Positions 42,429 to 51,496 of a stretch of 64,000 bases of DNA are shown here, one piece after another. The stretch comes from Alcanivoracaceae bacterium (GTDB taxonomy: Bacteria > Pseudomonadota > Gammaproteobacteria > Xanthomonadales > Marinicellaceae): positions 1-64,000 of the forward strand of contig JADGEI010000020.1 in NCBI GenBank assembly GCA_016744455.1, read 5' to 3'. Made by a program: the position numbers and the translations under genes. The notes below the pieces were generated by a model, which saw only the letters and a program-made list of their open reading frames with translations, was not told where the DNA came from and did not search any database. Position 1 is the first letter of the stretch. The number at the start of each line of letters is the position of its first letter.

Positions 42429-44855
42429 CTAGTCCTCAAACCCATCCCCAAAAACAAACTCAACGTTGAAGGTATAAACCGATCCAGAATCTGTACCGCT
42501 GTCATTGTCTTGATAAGCAGCAATCAAGGCATTGTCATCAGATAGACTCACAGACCAACCATACAAATCAGAGTTTGCGCCATCACTTGCTAGGTATTTC
42601 TTCGTTTCCATCCAGGTATTGCCATCATAATCAAATTGATAAGCGGCACCTGAATTGGTATCATTATCATCATCTAGGTGTGCACCAATCAACGCTCTAT
42701 CGTTATCCAAGCTAACCGAGATTCCAAAGTTATCGGAGCTAGAACCGTCTGACGCGAACAATGTCACTCCACTCCACATATCTGAACTGCTATCATAGTC
42801 ATAAATATATGCCGTTCCTGTAGTTGAGTTATTTAGTCCTCGTCCGTTACTGGCACCAACTACTGCTCTGTTGTTTTCTAAATCCACTGATCTTCCAAAA
42901 AAACCATTTGTAGAAGGGTTGGGAATTTCTAGTTTAGTTTCAATCCATAAATCATTGACAGCATCGTAATCATAAATATAAGCAGCCCCAGCTCTACTAA
43001 AACCACTTATAGTATCGTCTTTAGTATAGGCTCCCACTATTGCCCTATCTGCAAATAAGTTCACAGAAAACCCAAATATATCATCTAACTGTCCATCGGA
43101 AGGAATGAGTTTATCTGTTAGTTGCCATGTGCCATTGAGTTCATAAACATAAACTGTTCCAGATTTAACCCCGTTCTCACTATCAAAATAAGCCCCAACC
43201 AAAGCTCTGTCACCAGACAAACTAACTGAATAACCAAACTCATCGTTGAGTGAAGCACTATCCAAAATAACTGTTTCTGTCCATGTAGTGCCGTTGAAAT
43301 CAAAAATATAGGCAGAACCAGTACTTTCGAACGCGATTCGATTAGAGCCAATAATTGCCCTATCACCAGATAAATCAACCGACATGCCAAAATTGATATC
43401 TGTTACAGAACTTAATAATTTCACGGGTGAAGACCATTGGCCATTAACGAAATCAAAAATGTAGGCTGCACCTGCATCTGATCCATTGTCATCATCCAGT
43501 GGCGCTCCAATCAAAGCGCGGTTTCCATCTAAGCTAATCGCATAACCAAAATTATCCTCAACTGCACCTTGAGTCACGATCTTTTGACTTTGTTGCCAAG
43601 TACCATTTAAGTCAAATACATAGACTGCTCCAGATTGAGACCCGTTATTACTGTCATTAAAATTTCCAACAATGACTTTATCGCCTGACAAGCCCAAAGA
43701 AGAAGCAAAGAAATTGTTAGTGGTAATATCATCGGCTGAAATTTCTTGGGTAAATTCCCATATTGTTAATGTCGAATTAAAATCGTAAATGTACGCGGAG
43801 CCCGTAGCACTCCCTGTGATTTCACCATCTCTTGCGCCTACAACTATGCGGTTGTTTTCTATGCTTACTGATGTACCGAACCTATCTGCAAGTGCAGCAT
43901 CCGGTGCCAACAATTTAGTCTCAACCCACATTGAGCCATCATGTGCATACACATAAGCAGAACCTGAAGCATTAAAATTTTCATCGGTTTCATTTGCCCC
44001 AATTAATACTTTGTTATTTGAAAGACTGACATCAGTCCCATATTTATCGGCATCTGCTCCATCGGATGCTAAAAATTGTTTTGTCTGTGACCATGTGTCA
44101 GTTACAAATTCAAATAGATAACCAGAACCCGTTTCTATGGCATTATTATTGTCATAAAAATTGCTAGCGCCCACCAATGCTAGGTCGCCATCTAAGCCTA
44201 CAGAATTACCAAAGTTATCTCCTGAAGAACCATTTGTGGCAATCAATATTGCTGACTCTAGCCAACTAGCCCCATTGTAATCAAAGACATAAGCGGCTCC
44301 CTCGTCATTAATAACATCGTAACCCGTTGCTCCAATTAAAACTCTATTGTTGGACAAACTAACAGAAGAACCAAAAAAGTCCGAACTACTTGCATCAGTG
44401 GCGATTAGTTTTTGAGTAAATTCCCATTCACCATTATTAAGGTCATAAACATAAACCGCGCCAGATTGATTGGTGCCAAATACACTATCGAATTTATCAG
44501 TAATTACAGCTCTATCCCCTTCAAGGCTAACCGCAGTGCCAAAACTATTGCCCGCATCTAAACCATTAGGGAAGAAAAGCTGTGTTTCATTCCACGTAGT
44601 TCCATCATAATCAAAAATATAGGCAACCCCATGTTCTAATGCTGAGGGTGAACCAATCAATGCCCGAGTGCCATCGATTGATACACTTTCTCCAAATCGT
44701 GCCCCATCTCCACCAACTCCAGCAGGCGTAGGTAATAGCTTAGATTCACTAATGAACTCTTGTAAAAGTGCAAGCCTGTTATCATCTGTTGTATCTTTTG
44801 CAACTGATGCAAAAGACAAGAGTGAAATTGTTATAATGATTATTTTGTTTTTCAT
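42429..44855 (-). CDS. secreted fourteen-repeat FG-GAP protein with GFED tail
   Basis: 808 residues, AAAGGAAA before the ATG. Signal peptide about 1-19. Fourteen FG-GAP_2-type repeats fill the protein (FGxSVSLxxxRALIGAxxDDDNGxxSGAAYIFDYDGxxWxET), enough for two seven-bladed propellers. Repeated DDDN and DYDG loops may bind calcium, as in integrin-alpha propellers. It ends NVEFVFGDGFED. It is convergent with the module-4 sigma gene and probably transcribed on its own. Confidence 0.87.
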   Translation of the reverse strand: MKNKIIIITISLLSFASVAKDTTDDNRLALLQEFISESKLLPTPAGVGGDGARFGESVSIDGTRALIGSPSALEHGVAYIFDYDGTTWNETQLFFPNGLDAGNSFGTAVSLEGDRAVITDKFDSVFGTNQSGAVYVYDLNNGEWEFTQKLIATDASSSDFFGSSVSLSNNRVLIGATGYDVINDEGAAYVFDYNGASWLESAILIATNGSSGDNFGNSVGLDGDLALVGASNFYDNNNAIETGSGYLFEFVTDTWSQTKQFLASDGADADKYGTDVSLSNNKVLIGANETDENFNASGSAYVYAHDGSMWVETKLLAPDAALADRFGTSVSIENNRIVVGARDGEITGSATGSAYIYDFNSTLTIWEFTQEISADDITTNNFFASSLGLSGDKVIVGNFNDSNNGSQSGAVYVFDLNGTWQQSQKIVTQGAVEDNFGYAISLDGNRALIGAPLDDDNGSDAGAAYIFDFVNGQWSSPVKLLSSVTDINFGMSVDLSGDRAIIGSNRIAFESTGSAYIFDFNGTTWTETVILDSASLNDEFGYSVSLSGDRALVGAYFDSENGVKSGTVYVYELNGTWQLTDKLIPSDGQLDDIFGFSVNLFADRAIVGAYTKDDTISGFSRAGAAYIYDYDAVNDLWIETKLEIPNPSTNGFFGRSVDLENNRAVVGASNGRGLNNSTTGTAYIYDYDSSSDMWSGVTLFASDGSSSDNFGISVSLDNDRALIGAHLDDDNDTNSGAAYQFDYDGNTWMETKKYLASDGANSDLYGWSVSLSDDNALIAAYQDNDSGTDSGSVYTFNVEFVFGDGFED

Positions 44856-44909
44856 TTTATTTCCTTTGATTTCGTGCAGGGTTTTTTATCATAATAGTAT
44901 GTTTCATTA

Positions 44910-45677
44910 TTATTTCCTGTAATCTTCTAAAGTCTTTTTTTCTAAAGTCGATTCGTTTTCTGTGTTTGCATTCTGTGAAATATCATTAAACAGTGAATCA
45001 TAAACTGCATAATTGGCACAAAATATAACGGGCATAGCGACAAACAATCCCAACACAACGGGTATGATGGCAACAATGATTAAGACTACTACCATGAGGG
45101 AATAGACTACTAGCGGCTTAATGTTAGCGATGACGGTTTTTAAACTGAGTTTAAGGGCATCAATCGCTGGAAGATTTTGTAGACACACAAGTGGTACACT
45201 CAGCGATAAAGCAATAGCCCAAACATAACTTATTAGCACACTTAATACCTCATCTAATGAACCGTACTGTCTAAAGCCTGAAGAATAGTGATTTCCTAAG
45301 AATATCTGTAAATTACTGCCGGGCATGTTTTTAAAAATATAGGTCAGAGCAATGATCGCAATACCCATCAAACCAATGATAAATACCTGTTTTCTAGTAT
45401 GCTCAGTTTTCAAAGCTGAAAATAGACCCATAAAAACAATATTTTGGCCTTTGTGAAATTTATCCAAAGTGAGGTAAATTCCACCAAATAAGATAGGCGT
45501 AATGATCACTCCGATAAAACGCCCAACGGGAAAGTAATTAAATAATCCAACAATAACAATGGTTGCGAGCATGATAAGCAACCAAGTAATCGCATTGTTT
45601 TTAAAAATATCCCAGCCTTGTTTAAGCCAATCAATTCCAATTGTGTTATTGGTAATATAGTTGTAGTGTGTTTTCAC
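44910..45677 (-). CDS. BPSS1780-like multi-pass membrane protein
   Basis: 255 residues with about six membrane helices. The opening GIDWLKQGWDIFKNNAITWLLIM is characteristic of BPSS1780/DUF2189-type inner-membrane proteins of Gram-negative bacteria, whose role is unknown. A short charged tail (ENESTLEKKTLEDYRK) ends the protein. It lies 18 bases after the GFED beta-helix gene on the same strand and is probably co-transcribed with it. Confidence 0.7.
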   Translation of the reverse strand: MKTHYNYITNNTIGIDWLKQGWDIFKNNAITWLLIMLATIVIVGLFNYFPVGRFIGVIITPILFGGIYLTLDKFHKGQNIVFMGLFSALKTEHTRKQVFIIGLMGIAIIALTYIFKNMPGSNLQIFLGNHYSSGFRQYGSLDEVLSVLISYVWAIALSLSVPLVCLQNLPAIDALKLSLKTVIANIKPLVVYSLMVVVLIIVAIIPVVLGLFVAMPVIFCANYAVYDSLFNDISQNANTENESTLEKKTLEDYRK

Positions 45678-45695
45678 TTATATTCGGGCATGTTA

Positions 45696-47495
45696 TTAAT
45701 CTTCGAAACCATCACTAAACATTTCATTCGGTTTTTGGACTTCATCAGCGCCAATATCATAGGGTCCAAAATTATTTGTTTTATTGACATCTATACCACG
45801 CGATTCAAAATCTATGTCTGGTAAATTGCTGTGGTTGGCAAAACAATAATCGACAGCAGGTGAATTTATAGGGTCAATACGGTAGTTTGAATCAGCAATG
45901 AACATAGGGTCTGCTACCGTTGAGAAAAAACTTGAGGTTGCGCTTGCATCTTCATACACTATTGTGCAATCAATGCTAGCCAAAGCTGAGAATAATCCAA
46001 AAACCGGCTTATCAAATGACAAGCTATGAGGAGAGACTATTGATGTTGCCATTCTAGCTGTATTGCCCAATGAGTTCTCCATACGGAACAAAGAGAAAGT
46101 CACCTCGTTATCTGCAATAGTAGAGTGATAAATATTAAAAATTGCTCCATCAACTAACCTACTTAAAAACTTGGTTGTTGTAAATGTGTTATCTAAGTGT
46201 AATACAGTGCCGCCATTATTAGCGATTACACTAGAATTCATATTTGTTATACTATTAGCGCCTATACCGTATAAAAACGGACTATAACCCAAATGATTAA
46301 CAAACTGTGTATGCTCAATATTCACTGTTGAATTGTTATTGTATATTGCTCCGCCTTCTCCTCGCCCAATAGACCCTGCTAGGCCAGGGTAATTCCCATC
46401 AAACAAATTACATGACCTTTGATCCCAACATTCTTTAGTCAGTCTTTTTACGTTTAATGTAGCACCATCACTGACATAAAAACCACCACCATTACCTGCG
46501 GCAAAAAGTGTTTGATCCTTGTTTGTTCCTGCTTTATTGCCTTGGATTTCCCCTGCATATATTGACAACTCTGTACCAACACCAGAGATGTATGCGCCAC
46601 CACCATCAAATAATGACTTGTTGTTATTTAAAATAACGGGAGAAATATTGTTACTTTTACAACCAAACAAATCACATTCTTCGTGTCCATATAGAATAAC
46701 TTTTGCTCCATTATCTGCATAAATTCCTCCTCCGTTTTGTGAGGCTGTGCTTAAGTGGATACCGGCATAAGTTTTTAAGTTACATCCATTAGTTAAGAAG
46801 GCCCCTCCACCATTTATTGCTGAGTTATTAGCAATTAAGCTATTTTCATCGAACTCAATGATTGGTTTCAAACCACTTCCAGTGTGATTACAGTATAAAC
46901 CACCACCATCATCAGCTTCATTTGTTGAAATTGTTGTATCGAAAGCAAAAAGATTGGTTCTAGTGCTAGAGGCTAATATGCCAATACCTCCACCAAACCT
47001 TCCAAAGTTATTATGAATGAAGGAATTTCTAAGAACAATTTGAACACTTGCGCCGAAGGCTAAAATTCCACCTCCTCCTAATGTATTTGATGTGCCTCCT
47101 GTTATATCAAGCCCTGTGAGATTTACACTATGAAATACTGTGTCCCCAAAAATCCTTATAGTTGATTGAGTATTGGTTGAACCATTAATAATTGATTTGG
47201 CATTTGGGTTGCGTATACCATTAGCAGCATCAGCACAGGTAGCAAATCCACCGATTATGCTTATGTTTCTATCATCTATAACAATGTTTTCATTGTATGT
47301 TTCTGAATTAACAATGTGGACAGCTGAAAAGTTTGAATCAATTCCATCTTGTATTTTTGCCGTTCCTGTTGTAATGTCACAAGTGCTTCCAACAGAGCCA
47401 ACTGTGATTACGGTTACTCCATTAATAGTTTGGGTTGTTGCAAATGCATTTATCGAAAGTAATAATGTTATTGCCATTAAATTAAAATTATTCAT
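45696..47495 (-). CDS. secreted beta-helix protein with GFED tail (choice-of-anchor Q-like)
   Basis: 599 residues. Signal peptide about 1-19, then VITVGSVGSTCDITTGTAKIQDGI, a polymorphic beta-helix opening like that of the 39907 protein. Many GGGxxx turns (LGGGGILAFGA, FGGGIGIL, DGGGLYCNHTG, NGGGAFLTNG, GGAIYNNN) show the beta-helix. It closes with SRGIDVNKTNNFGPYDIGADE and the tail NEMFSDGFED. AGAGATAA precedes the ATG. It is a paralogue of the 39907 protein. The membrane protein gene downstream is probably in the same transcript. Confidence 0.8.
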   Translation of the reverse strand: MNNFNLMAITLLLSINAFATTQTINGVTVITVGSVGSTCDITTGTAKIQDGIDSNFSAVHIVNSETYNENIVIDDRNISIIGGFATCADAANGIRNPNAKSIINGSTNTQSTIRIFGDTVFHSVNLTGLDITGGTSNTLGGGGILAFGASVQIVLRNSFIHNNFGRFGGGIGILASSTRTNLFAFDTTISTNEADDGGGLYCNHTGSGLKPIIEFDENSLIANNSAINGGGAFLTNGCNLKTYAGIHLSTASQNGGGIYADNGAKVILYGHEECDLFGCKSNNISPVILNNNKSLFDGGGAYISGVGTELSIYAGEIQGNKAGTNKDQTLFAAGNGGGFYVSDGATLNVKRLTKECWDQRSCNLFDGNYPGLAGSIGRGEGGAIYNNNSTVNIEHTQFVNHLGYSPFLYGIGANSITNMNSSVIANNGGTVLHLDNTFTTTKFLSRLVDGAIFNIYHSTIADNEVTFSLFRMENSLGNTARMATSIVSPHSLSFDKPVFGLFSALASIDCTIVYEDASATSSFFSTVADPMFIADSNYRIDPINSPAVDYCFANHSNLPDIDFESRGIDVNKTNNFGPYDIGADEVQKPNEMFSDGFED

Positions 47496-47671
47496 GTTTA
47501 TCTCTATGATTTTGCTTTAAGTTAGAAATTAATATAGAACCAGTAAACAAACCAACTTCAATTGCTGATGTGCAATACGTGCTTAAATATAAATACGACT
47601 ATATTTCCAAAAAGGTGTCAATTTTTTTTATTCATTAGTGTTGTCATTCAAAGACCCGTAATAATGACTAA

Positions 47672-47692
47672 TTACACATGCAAAAAGTGTAA
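47672..47692. promoter_or_regulatory. inverted repeat before the YdbS-like gene
   Basis: TTACAC (47672-47677) and GTGTAA (47687-47692) are inverted copies nine bases apart, ending eleven bases before the ATG. A possible operator or leader hairpin. Confidence 0.3.
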
Positions 47693-47703
47693 ATTAAGGT
47701 AAA

Positions 47704-48183
47704 ATGAAAAACATGAAAAATTTAAATTTAAAACAGCAAGAACTGAGTTATTTAAAATTAAAACGTATTATTTTAACTGTAGTCTTCGCTTTAATTATTG
47801 TGGGCACAAGTATCTCTTTGCTCTTTAGTCCATTGAGTTTATGGCATATCATTTTGATTGAATTGATTTTTTTTGTCTTGTATGCACTTGTGTATATTTA
47901 TCAAGGAGCTTACTATCGTAATTTTAGCTACGCCATGAATGATTTTGGCTTATATATTAACCGAGGTGTTTTTTGGCGAAAGAAAATCATAGTCCCTCGT
48001 AACCGTGTGCAACATACAGATGTCAATCAAGGGCCAATTGAACGGAAATTTAAACTGGCAGAACTGATCGTTCATACAGCAGGAACAAGAAATGCTTCGG
48101 TAAACCTGCCTGGGGTTTTATTTGATTATGCAGAAGAATTACGAGAGTCATTATCTTTTGATGAAAGTAATGATGCTGTATGA
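47704..48183 (+). CDS. YdbS-like membrane protein with bacterial PH domain
   Basis: 159 residues. Two membrane helices (about 24-45 and 48-66) precede one bacterial PH domain (bPH2/PF03703): YAMNDFGLYINRGVFWRKKIIVPRNRVQHTDVNQGPIERKF, then a VHTAG strand. It overlaps the next gene by ATGA. This is the arrangement of ydbS-ydbT in Bacillus and of similar pairs in Proteobacteria. The pair is thought to protect the envelope against antimicrobial compounds; that is family knowledge, not shown here. Confidence 0.82.
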   Translation: MKNMKNLNLKQQELSYLKLKRIILTVVFALIIVGTSISLLFSPLSLWHIILIELIFFVLYALVYIYQGAYYRNFSYAMNDFGLYINRGVFWRKKIIVPRNRVQHTDVNQGPIERKFKLAELIVHTAGTRNASVNLPGVLFDYAEELRESLSFDESNDAV

Positions 48184-49718
48184 GTGAAAACAAAGAAGCT
48201 TTAGAGCTGGCTGTAGAAAACGGCACGAGATTACATAAGTTTTCACCGATTTTCATATTAATCTACGTCATTAGGAAATCAATAATACCTTTAGCCTTAG
48301 GTGTTTTTACTTACGGAAGTTCCAATTATGCTAAAACACTTGTTATTGCTGCGGGTATCTTTATTGCTTTCTTTGCCATATTACAATACTGGTTTTATCA
48401 CTATTGGTTAACGGAAGAAAAAATTGAAATTAAAGAAGGAATACTTTTTAAGAAAAACCGCAAAGTGCCTTATACACGCATCCAAAATGTAAATGTAGAA
48501 CAAAATATTTTGCAGCGATTTTTCAAGGTGGCCACATTGCAATTGGAGTCAGCATCAGGTGGTAAACCCGAAGCTGTGATGCGAGTGGTAAGTCTTGATG
48601 TGGTTGAAAAAATTAAAGCCAAAGTAAAAGCGGCAAGTAATCAGAGTGCTTTAAATAAATCTGTGACAGAGGGTGAGGACAAGAGTCTGGAAGAAAACCA
48701 GTTTTTACATGATATACCAACTAAAGATGTTATTAAATATGGTATTATTTCGCAAAAAGGCATGTTTTATGGCGCTATACTTTTTAGTTTCATGGCACAG
48801 AATCAGATGTTTGTTGCAGCCTTCACTAAATACTTAAATATACTCTACAAGATTCCAGATTTTTCCAAAATCACACTTGCAGAGGGTTTTGTATATGTAG
48901 CAATCGTAGGCATCGCATTATTTGTTTTCTTACAATTGATGTCAATTCTTTGGGCATTAATGAAATTTTATCAATTTAACATTGAGAAGCATGATGATCG
49001 ATTACAAGCGCATATGGGGTTGATATCCAAGGTTTCTGCAACAATACCATTAAAGAAAATTCAACTTTACCGGATTACGGAAAATCCATTGCACAAATAT
49101 TTCAAAGCACAAACTATTGGGATTGAAACTGCGGGTGGTGTTAATACTGATCAAAGTGGGATTGTTATGCGTTGGTTGGCACCTTATATCAAAAAAACTA
49201 AGGTTAAAGGGTTTATTCATGAAATTGAATCAAAGATTAAATTAGGTTCGGTTGACTGGAAACTCATACCTCAACGTGCATGGAAGCGCGTATTTAAACG
49301 GACGATTTTTGTGTTAGGACTATTTACCTTGATTCTTCTGGCACTTAATTTTATTCCTCAAATACAAATAAGGTTTTATGCATGGATTATCATTGCTCTG
49401 TTGGTACCTATGGCTTACATCTATTCTAAAGCTTACGTAAAGAAGACGGCCTATTTTTGCAATGATGATATCATCTGTTTTAAAAGTGGTGTATGGTTTG
49501 GTAAACAAAGTTTTGTCAAAATTAGCAAAATTCAAACCATAGAAATTCATGAATCACCTTTTGATAGAAGAAACAACATGGCTACCTTAGAAATTGATAC
49601 TGCTGGATCAAATATCTTGCTACACCATGTGCAAATACCCTACTTAGCAATGCAAGAAGCAATAGACTTGAAAATATTTCTTGAGGATAAACTAAAAACA
49701 ACAGAGTTCGACTGGTAA
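48180..49718 (+). CDS. YdbT-like membrane protein with repeated PH domains
   Basis: 512 residues with several membrane helix pairs (about 22-62, 195-265 and 375-420). Each is followed by a bPH2-type domain: WLTEEKIEIKEGILFKKNRKVPYTRIQNVNVEQN (about 80-115), LQAHMGLISKVSATIPLKKIQLYRITENPLHKYF (about 273-305), and DIICFKSGVWFGKQSFVKISKIQTIEIHESPFDRR (about 430-465). Three PH domains is the usual YdbT design. It is translationally coupled to the YdbS-like gene and likely forms a complex with it. 156 bases separate it from the ABC operon. Confidence 0.82.
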   Translation: MSENKEALELAVENGTRLHKFSPIFILIYVIRKSIIPLALGVFTYGSSNYAKTLVIAAGIFIAFFAILQYWFYHYWLTEEKIEIKEGILFKKNRKVPYTRIQNVNVEQNILQRFFKVATLQLESASGGKPEAVMRVVSLDVVEKIKAKVKAASNQSALNKSVTEGEDKSLEENQFLHDIPTKDVIKYGIISQKGMFYGAILFSFMAQNQMFVAAFTKYLNILYKIPDFSKITLAEGFVYVAIVGIALFVFLQLMSILWALMKFYQFNIEKHDDRLQAHMGLISKVSATIPLKKIQLYRITENPLHKYFKAQTIGIETAGGVNTDQSGIVMRWLAPYIKKTKVKGFIHEIESKIKLGSVDWKLIPQRAWKRVFKRTIFVLGLFTLILLALNFIPQIQIRFYAWIIIALLVPMAYIYSKAYVKKTAYFCNDDIICFKSGVWFGKQSFVKISKIQTIEIHESPFDRRNNMATLEIDTAGSNILLHHVQIPYLAMQEAIDLKIFLEDKLKTTEFDW

Positions 49719-49847
49719 TCTAGAGGAATGTGGGTATTATCAGATAGATTGAATTGCCCAGTTTTTATTAAAAATTAGTAATAATTGCTCTTTTATTTCG
49801 TCACATAGTCTTGTTAAGAACATGCAGATTAATAATAGGTGGAACTA

Positions 49848-49871
49848 ATGACCACAATAACACTCAGATAG
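49848..49871 (+). CDS. possible leader peptide (MTTITLR) in front of the ABC operon
   Basis: ATG at 49848 has a strong AGGTGG at the right distance and encodes only seven codons before TAG at 49869-49871. The ABC ATPase ATG follows four codons later in the same frame and has no ribosome site of its own. Either this is a leader or uORF that couples translation, or an original N-terminal extension was cut by an amber mutation. Confidence 0.4.
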   Translation: MTTITLR

Positions 49872-49874
49872 CTA

Positions 49875-50540
49875 ATGATAAAAATAAATAAACTGACCAA
49901 AGTTTTCAAAACCCAAGGGGAAACAATAACGGCACTGGATGCTGTGGACTTACATATTAAAAAGTCAGAATTTGTGGCTATTATGGGGCGATCAGGTTCT
50001 GGTAAATCAACATTGCTTAATATTCTTGGTTGTATGGATAAATCTACTTCTGGTGAATATTTACTGTCCGATCAAGATGTTAGTCAACTTAATGATGATG
50101 AGCTTTCAAAAATCCGTAACCAACGTATCGGTTTTGTTTTTCAAGGGTTTCATTTGTTACCTAGATTAAGTGCTTTAGAGAATGTTATGTTGCCATTGCG
50201 TTATACAGGTGTGAATTTAACGGATGCAGGTCGAATTCGCGCAGAAAAACTCTTAATAAAAGTTGGTTTGAAAGATCGTATAAATCATATGCCAAATCAA
50301 ATGTCAGGAGGACAAATCCAACGTGTAGCGATTGCACGCTCATTAATCAACGATCCTGATATATTGTTAGCAGATGAACCTACTGGTAATTTAGATAGTA
50401 CTATTTCTGACCAAATAATGGATTTGCTCATTGAACTCAACAAGTCTGGACAAACTATTGTTATGGTGACACATGAAGATGATATTGCTGAGCATGCTAA
50501 TCGGACGATACATTTCTTAGATGGAGCAATTGTTAAATGA
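49875..50540 (+). CDS. ABC transporter ATP-binding protein, MacB/LolD type
   Basis: 221 residues, the ATPase of an exporter. Walker A is GRSGSGKST (38-46), the Q-loop Gln is Q90 (FQGFHLLPRL), the signature is MSGGQ (143-147), Walker B is ILLADEPTGNLD (163-174) and the switch His is H200. The short ATPase without a fused membrane domain is typical of LolD, MacB-like and FtsE-like systems. It overlaps the first adaptor gene by ATGA and is first in a five-gene operon. Translation probably depends on the small upstream frame. Confidence 0.93.
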   Translation: MIKINKLTKVFKTQGETITALDAVDLHIKKSEFVAIMGRSGSGKSTLLNILGCMDKSTSGEYLLSDQDVSQLNDDELSKIRNQRIGFVFQGFHLLPRLSALENVMLPLRYTGVNLTDAGRIRAEKLLIKVGLKDRINHMPNQMSGGQIQRVAIARSLINDPDILLADEPTGNLDSTISDQIMDLLIELNKSGQTIVMVTHEDDIAEHANRTIHFLDGAIVK

Positions 50541-51496
50541 AAATATTTATTTGTTTACTGATGTCATTGATGATTAATTTTGATTCCTATGCACAGATTA
50601 TTTATGTAACAGGTGAGTTAGAGTCAAGAAATACCCAGCACATATTAATGCCGTTAGTTCCATCGTTTAACGGGAAAGTTAGTGAGATGGCACCTGAAGG
50701 GTCGTTCGTGAAGGAAGGCGATTTTTTGGTTGGTATTGATGGTGCTTCATTAGATAGTCAATTAATCGCTCAAGAAGAAGAGTTAATGACTTATACAGCA
50801 ACAGCAAAAAAAAATGCAGTTGAGTTTAAAATACAATTAAATACTGCTCAGATTGCTTATGAGAGCGCAAAAATCAATTTTAAAATAGCTGAAATGCAAG
50901 CACAAACCCCTGTGGATTATATCGGAGAACTTAAGTACAAACAAAATCAACTACAATTAAAGAACGCTGAAAAAGCTTATAAAAAATCAGTCAAAGACTT
51001 AGAAGAACAAAAAGTTGTAATTGCCAACGACAAAAAGAAATTTAAATTAGGTATTGTGCAAAAGCAAAAGAAACTTAAATATTTACAAAGCACTTTGGAA
51101 GGTTTTAATATTACGGCAAAACAAGAGGGTTATATTGTTTATGCTGCCCACCCCTGGACAGGTGAAAAAATTCAAGAAGGTGACCAAGCGCAAACAGGAT
51201 TTAGGCTGATGAGTGTTTCTCAAAACAATAACATGCAAATAGTTGCAAGCATAAATGCTATAGATGTACCCAGGTTATCTATTAATCAAACAGTGACAAT
51301 TAAGTTTGATGCTTTTTTAGAAAACTCTTACTCAGGAAAATTAATAGAATTATCGTCGGGTGGTTCTGATAAACAGGTTTGGGGTGATGCTCTTTATTAT
51401 CAAGCAACAATAGAAATTACAGATGCGGTGCCTGACGATTTGCTTATTGGAATGAGTGCACAATTGGCTATTAAATTAGAGGAGAAAGTACAATGA
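50537..51496 (+). CDS. HlyD-like periplasmic adaptor, first of three
   Basis: 319 residues. Signal peptide about 1-19 (ending SYA). A lipoyl-like half (PLVPSFNGKVSEMAPEGSFVKEGDFLVGIDG), a long alpha-helical hairpin (about 75-195, Lys/Gln/Glu-rich), the second lipoyl half (ITAKQEGYIVYAAHPWTGEKIQEGDQ) and a beta-barrel domain (AINAIDVPRLSINQTVTIKFDAF). This is the membrane fusion protein layout. It probably connects the inner-membrane permease to an outer-membrane channel; no TolC-like gene is in the window. ATGA overlap on both sides. Confidence 0.85.
   Translation: MKIFICLLMSLMINFDSYAQIIYVTGELESRNTQHILMPLVPSFNGKVSEMAPEGSFVKEGDFLVGIDGASLDSQLIAQEEELMTYTATAKKNAVEFKIQLNTAQIAYESAKINFKIAEMQAQTPVDYIGELKYKQNQLQLKNAEKAYKKSVKDLEEQKVVIANDKKKFKLGIVQKQKKLKYLQSTLEGFNITAKQEGYIVYAAHPWTGEKIQEGDQAQTGFRLMSVSQNNNMQIVASINAIDVPRLSINQTVTIKFDAFLENSYSGKLIELSSGGSDKQVWGDALYYQATIEITDAVPDDLLIGMSAQLAIKLEEKVQ

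Noticed and set aside
45618-45824. Short plus-strand frame between the membrane protein and the beta-helix gene
   Set aside because: It is antisense to both and crosses their junction, without ribosome site or recognisable content.
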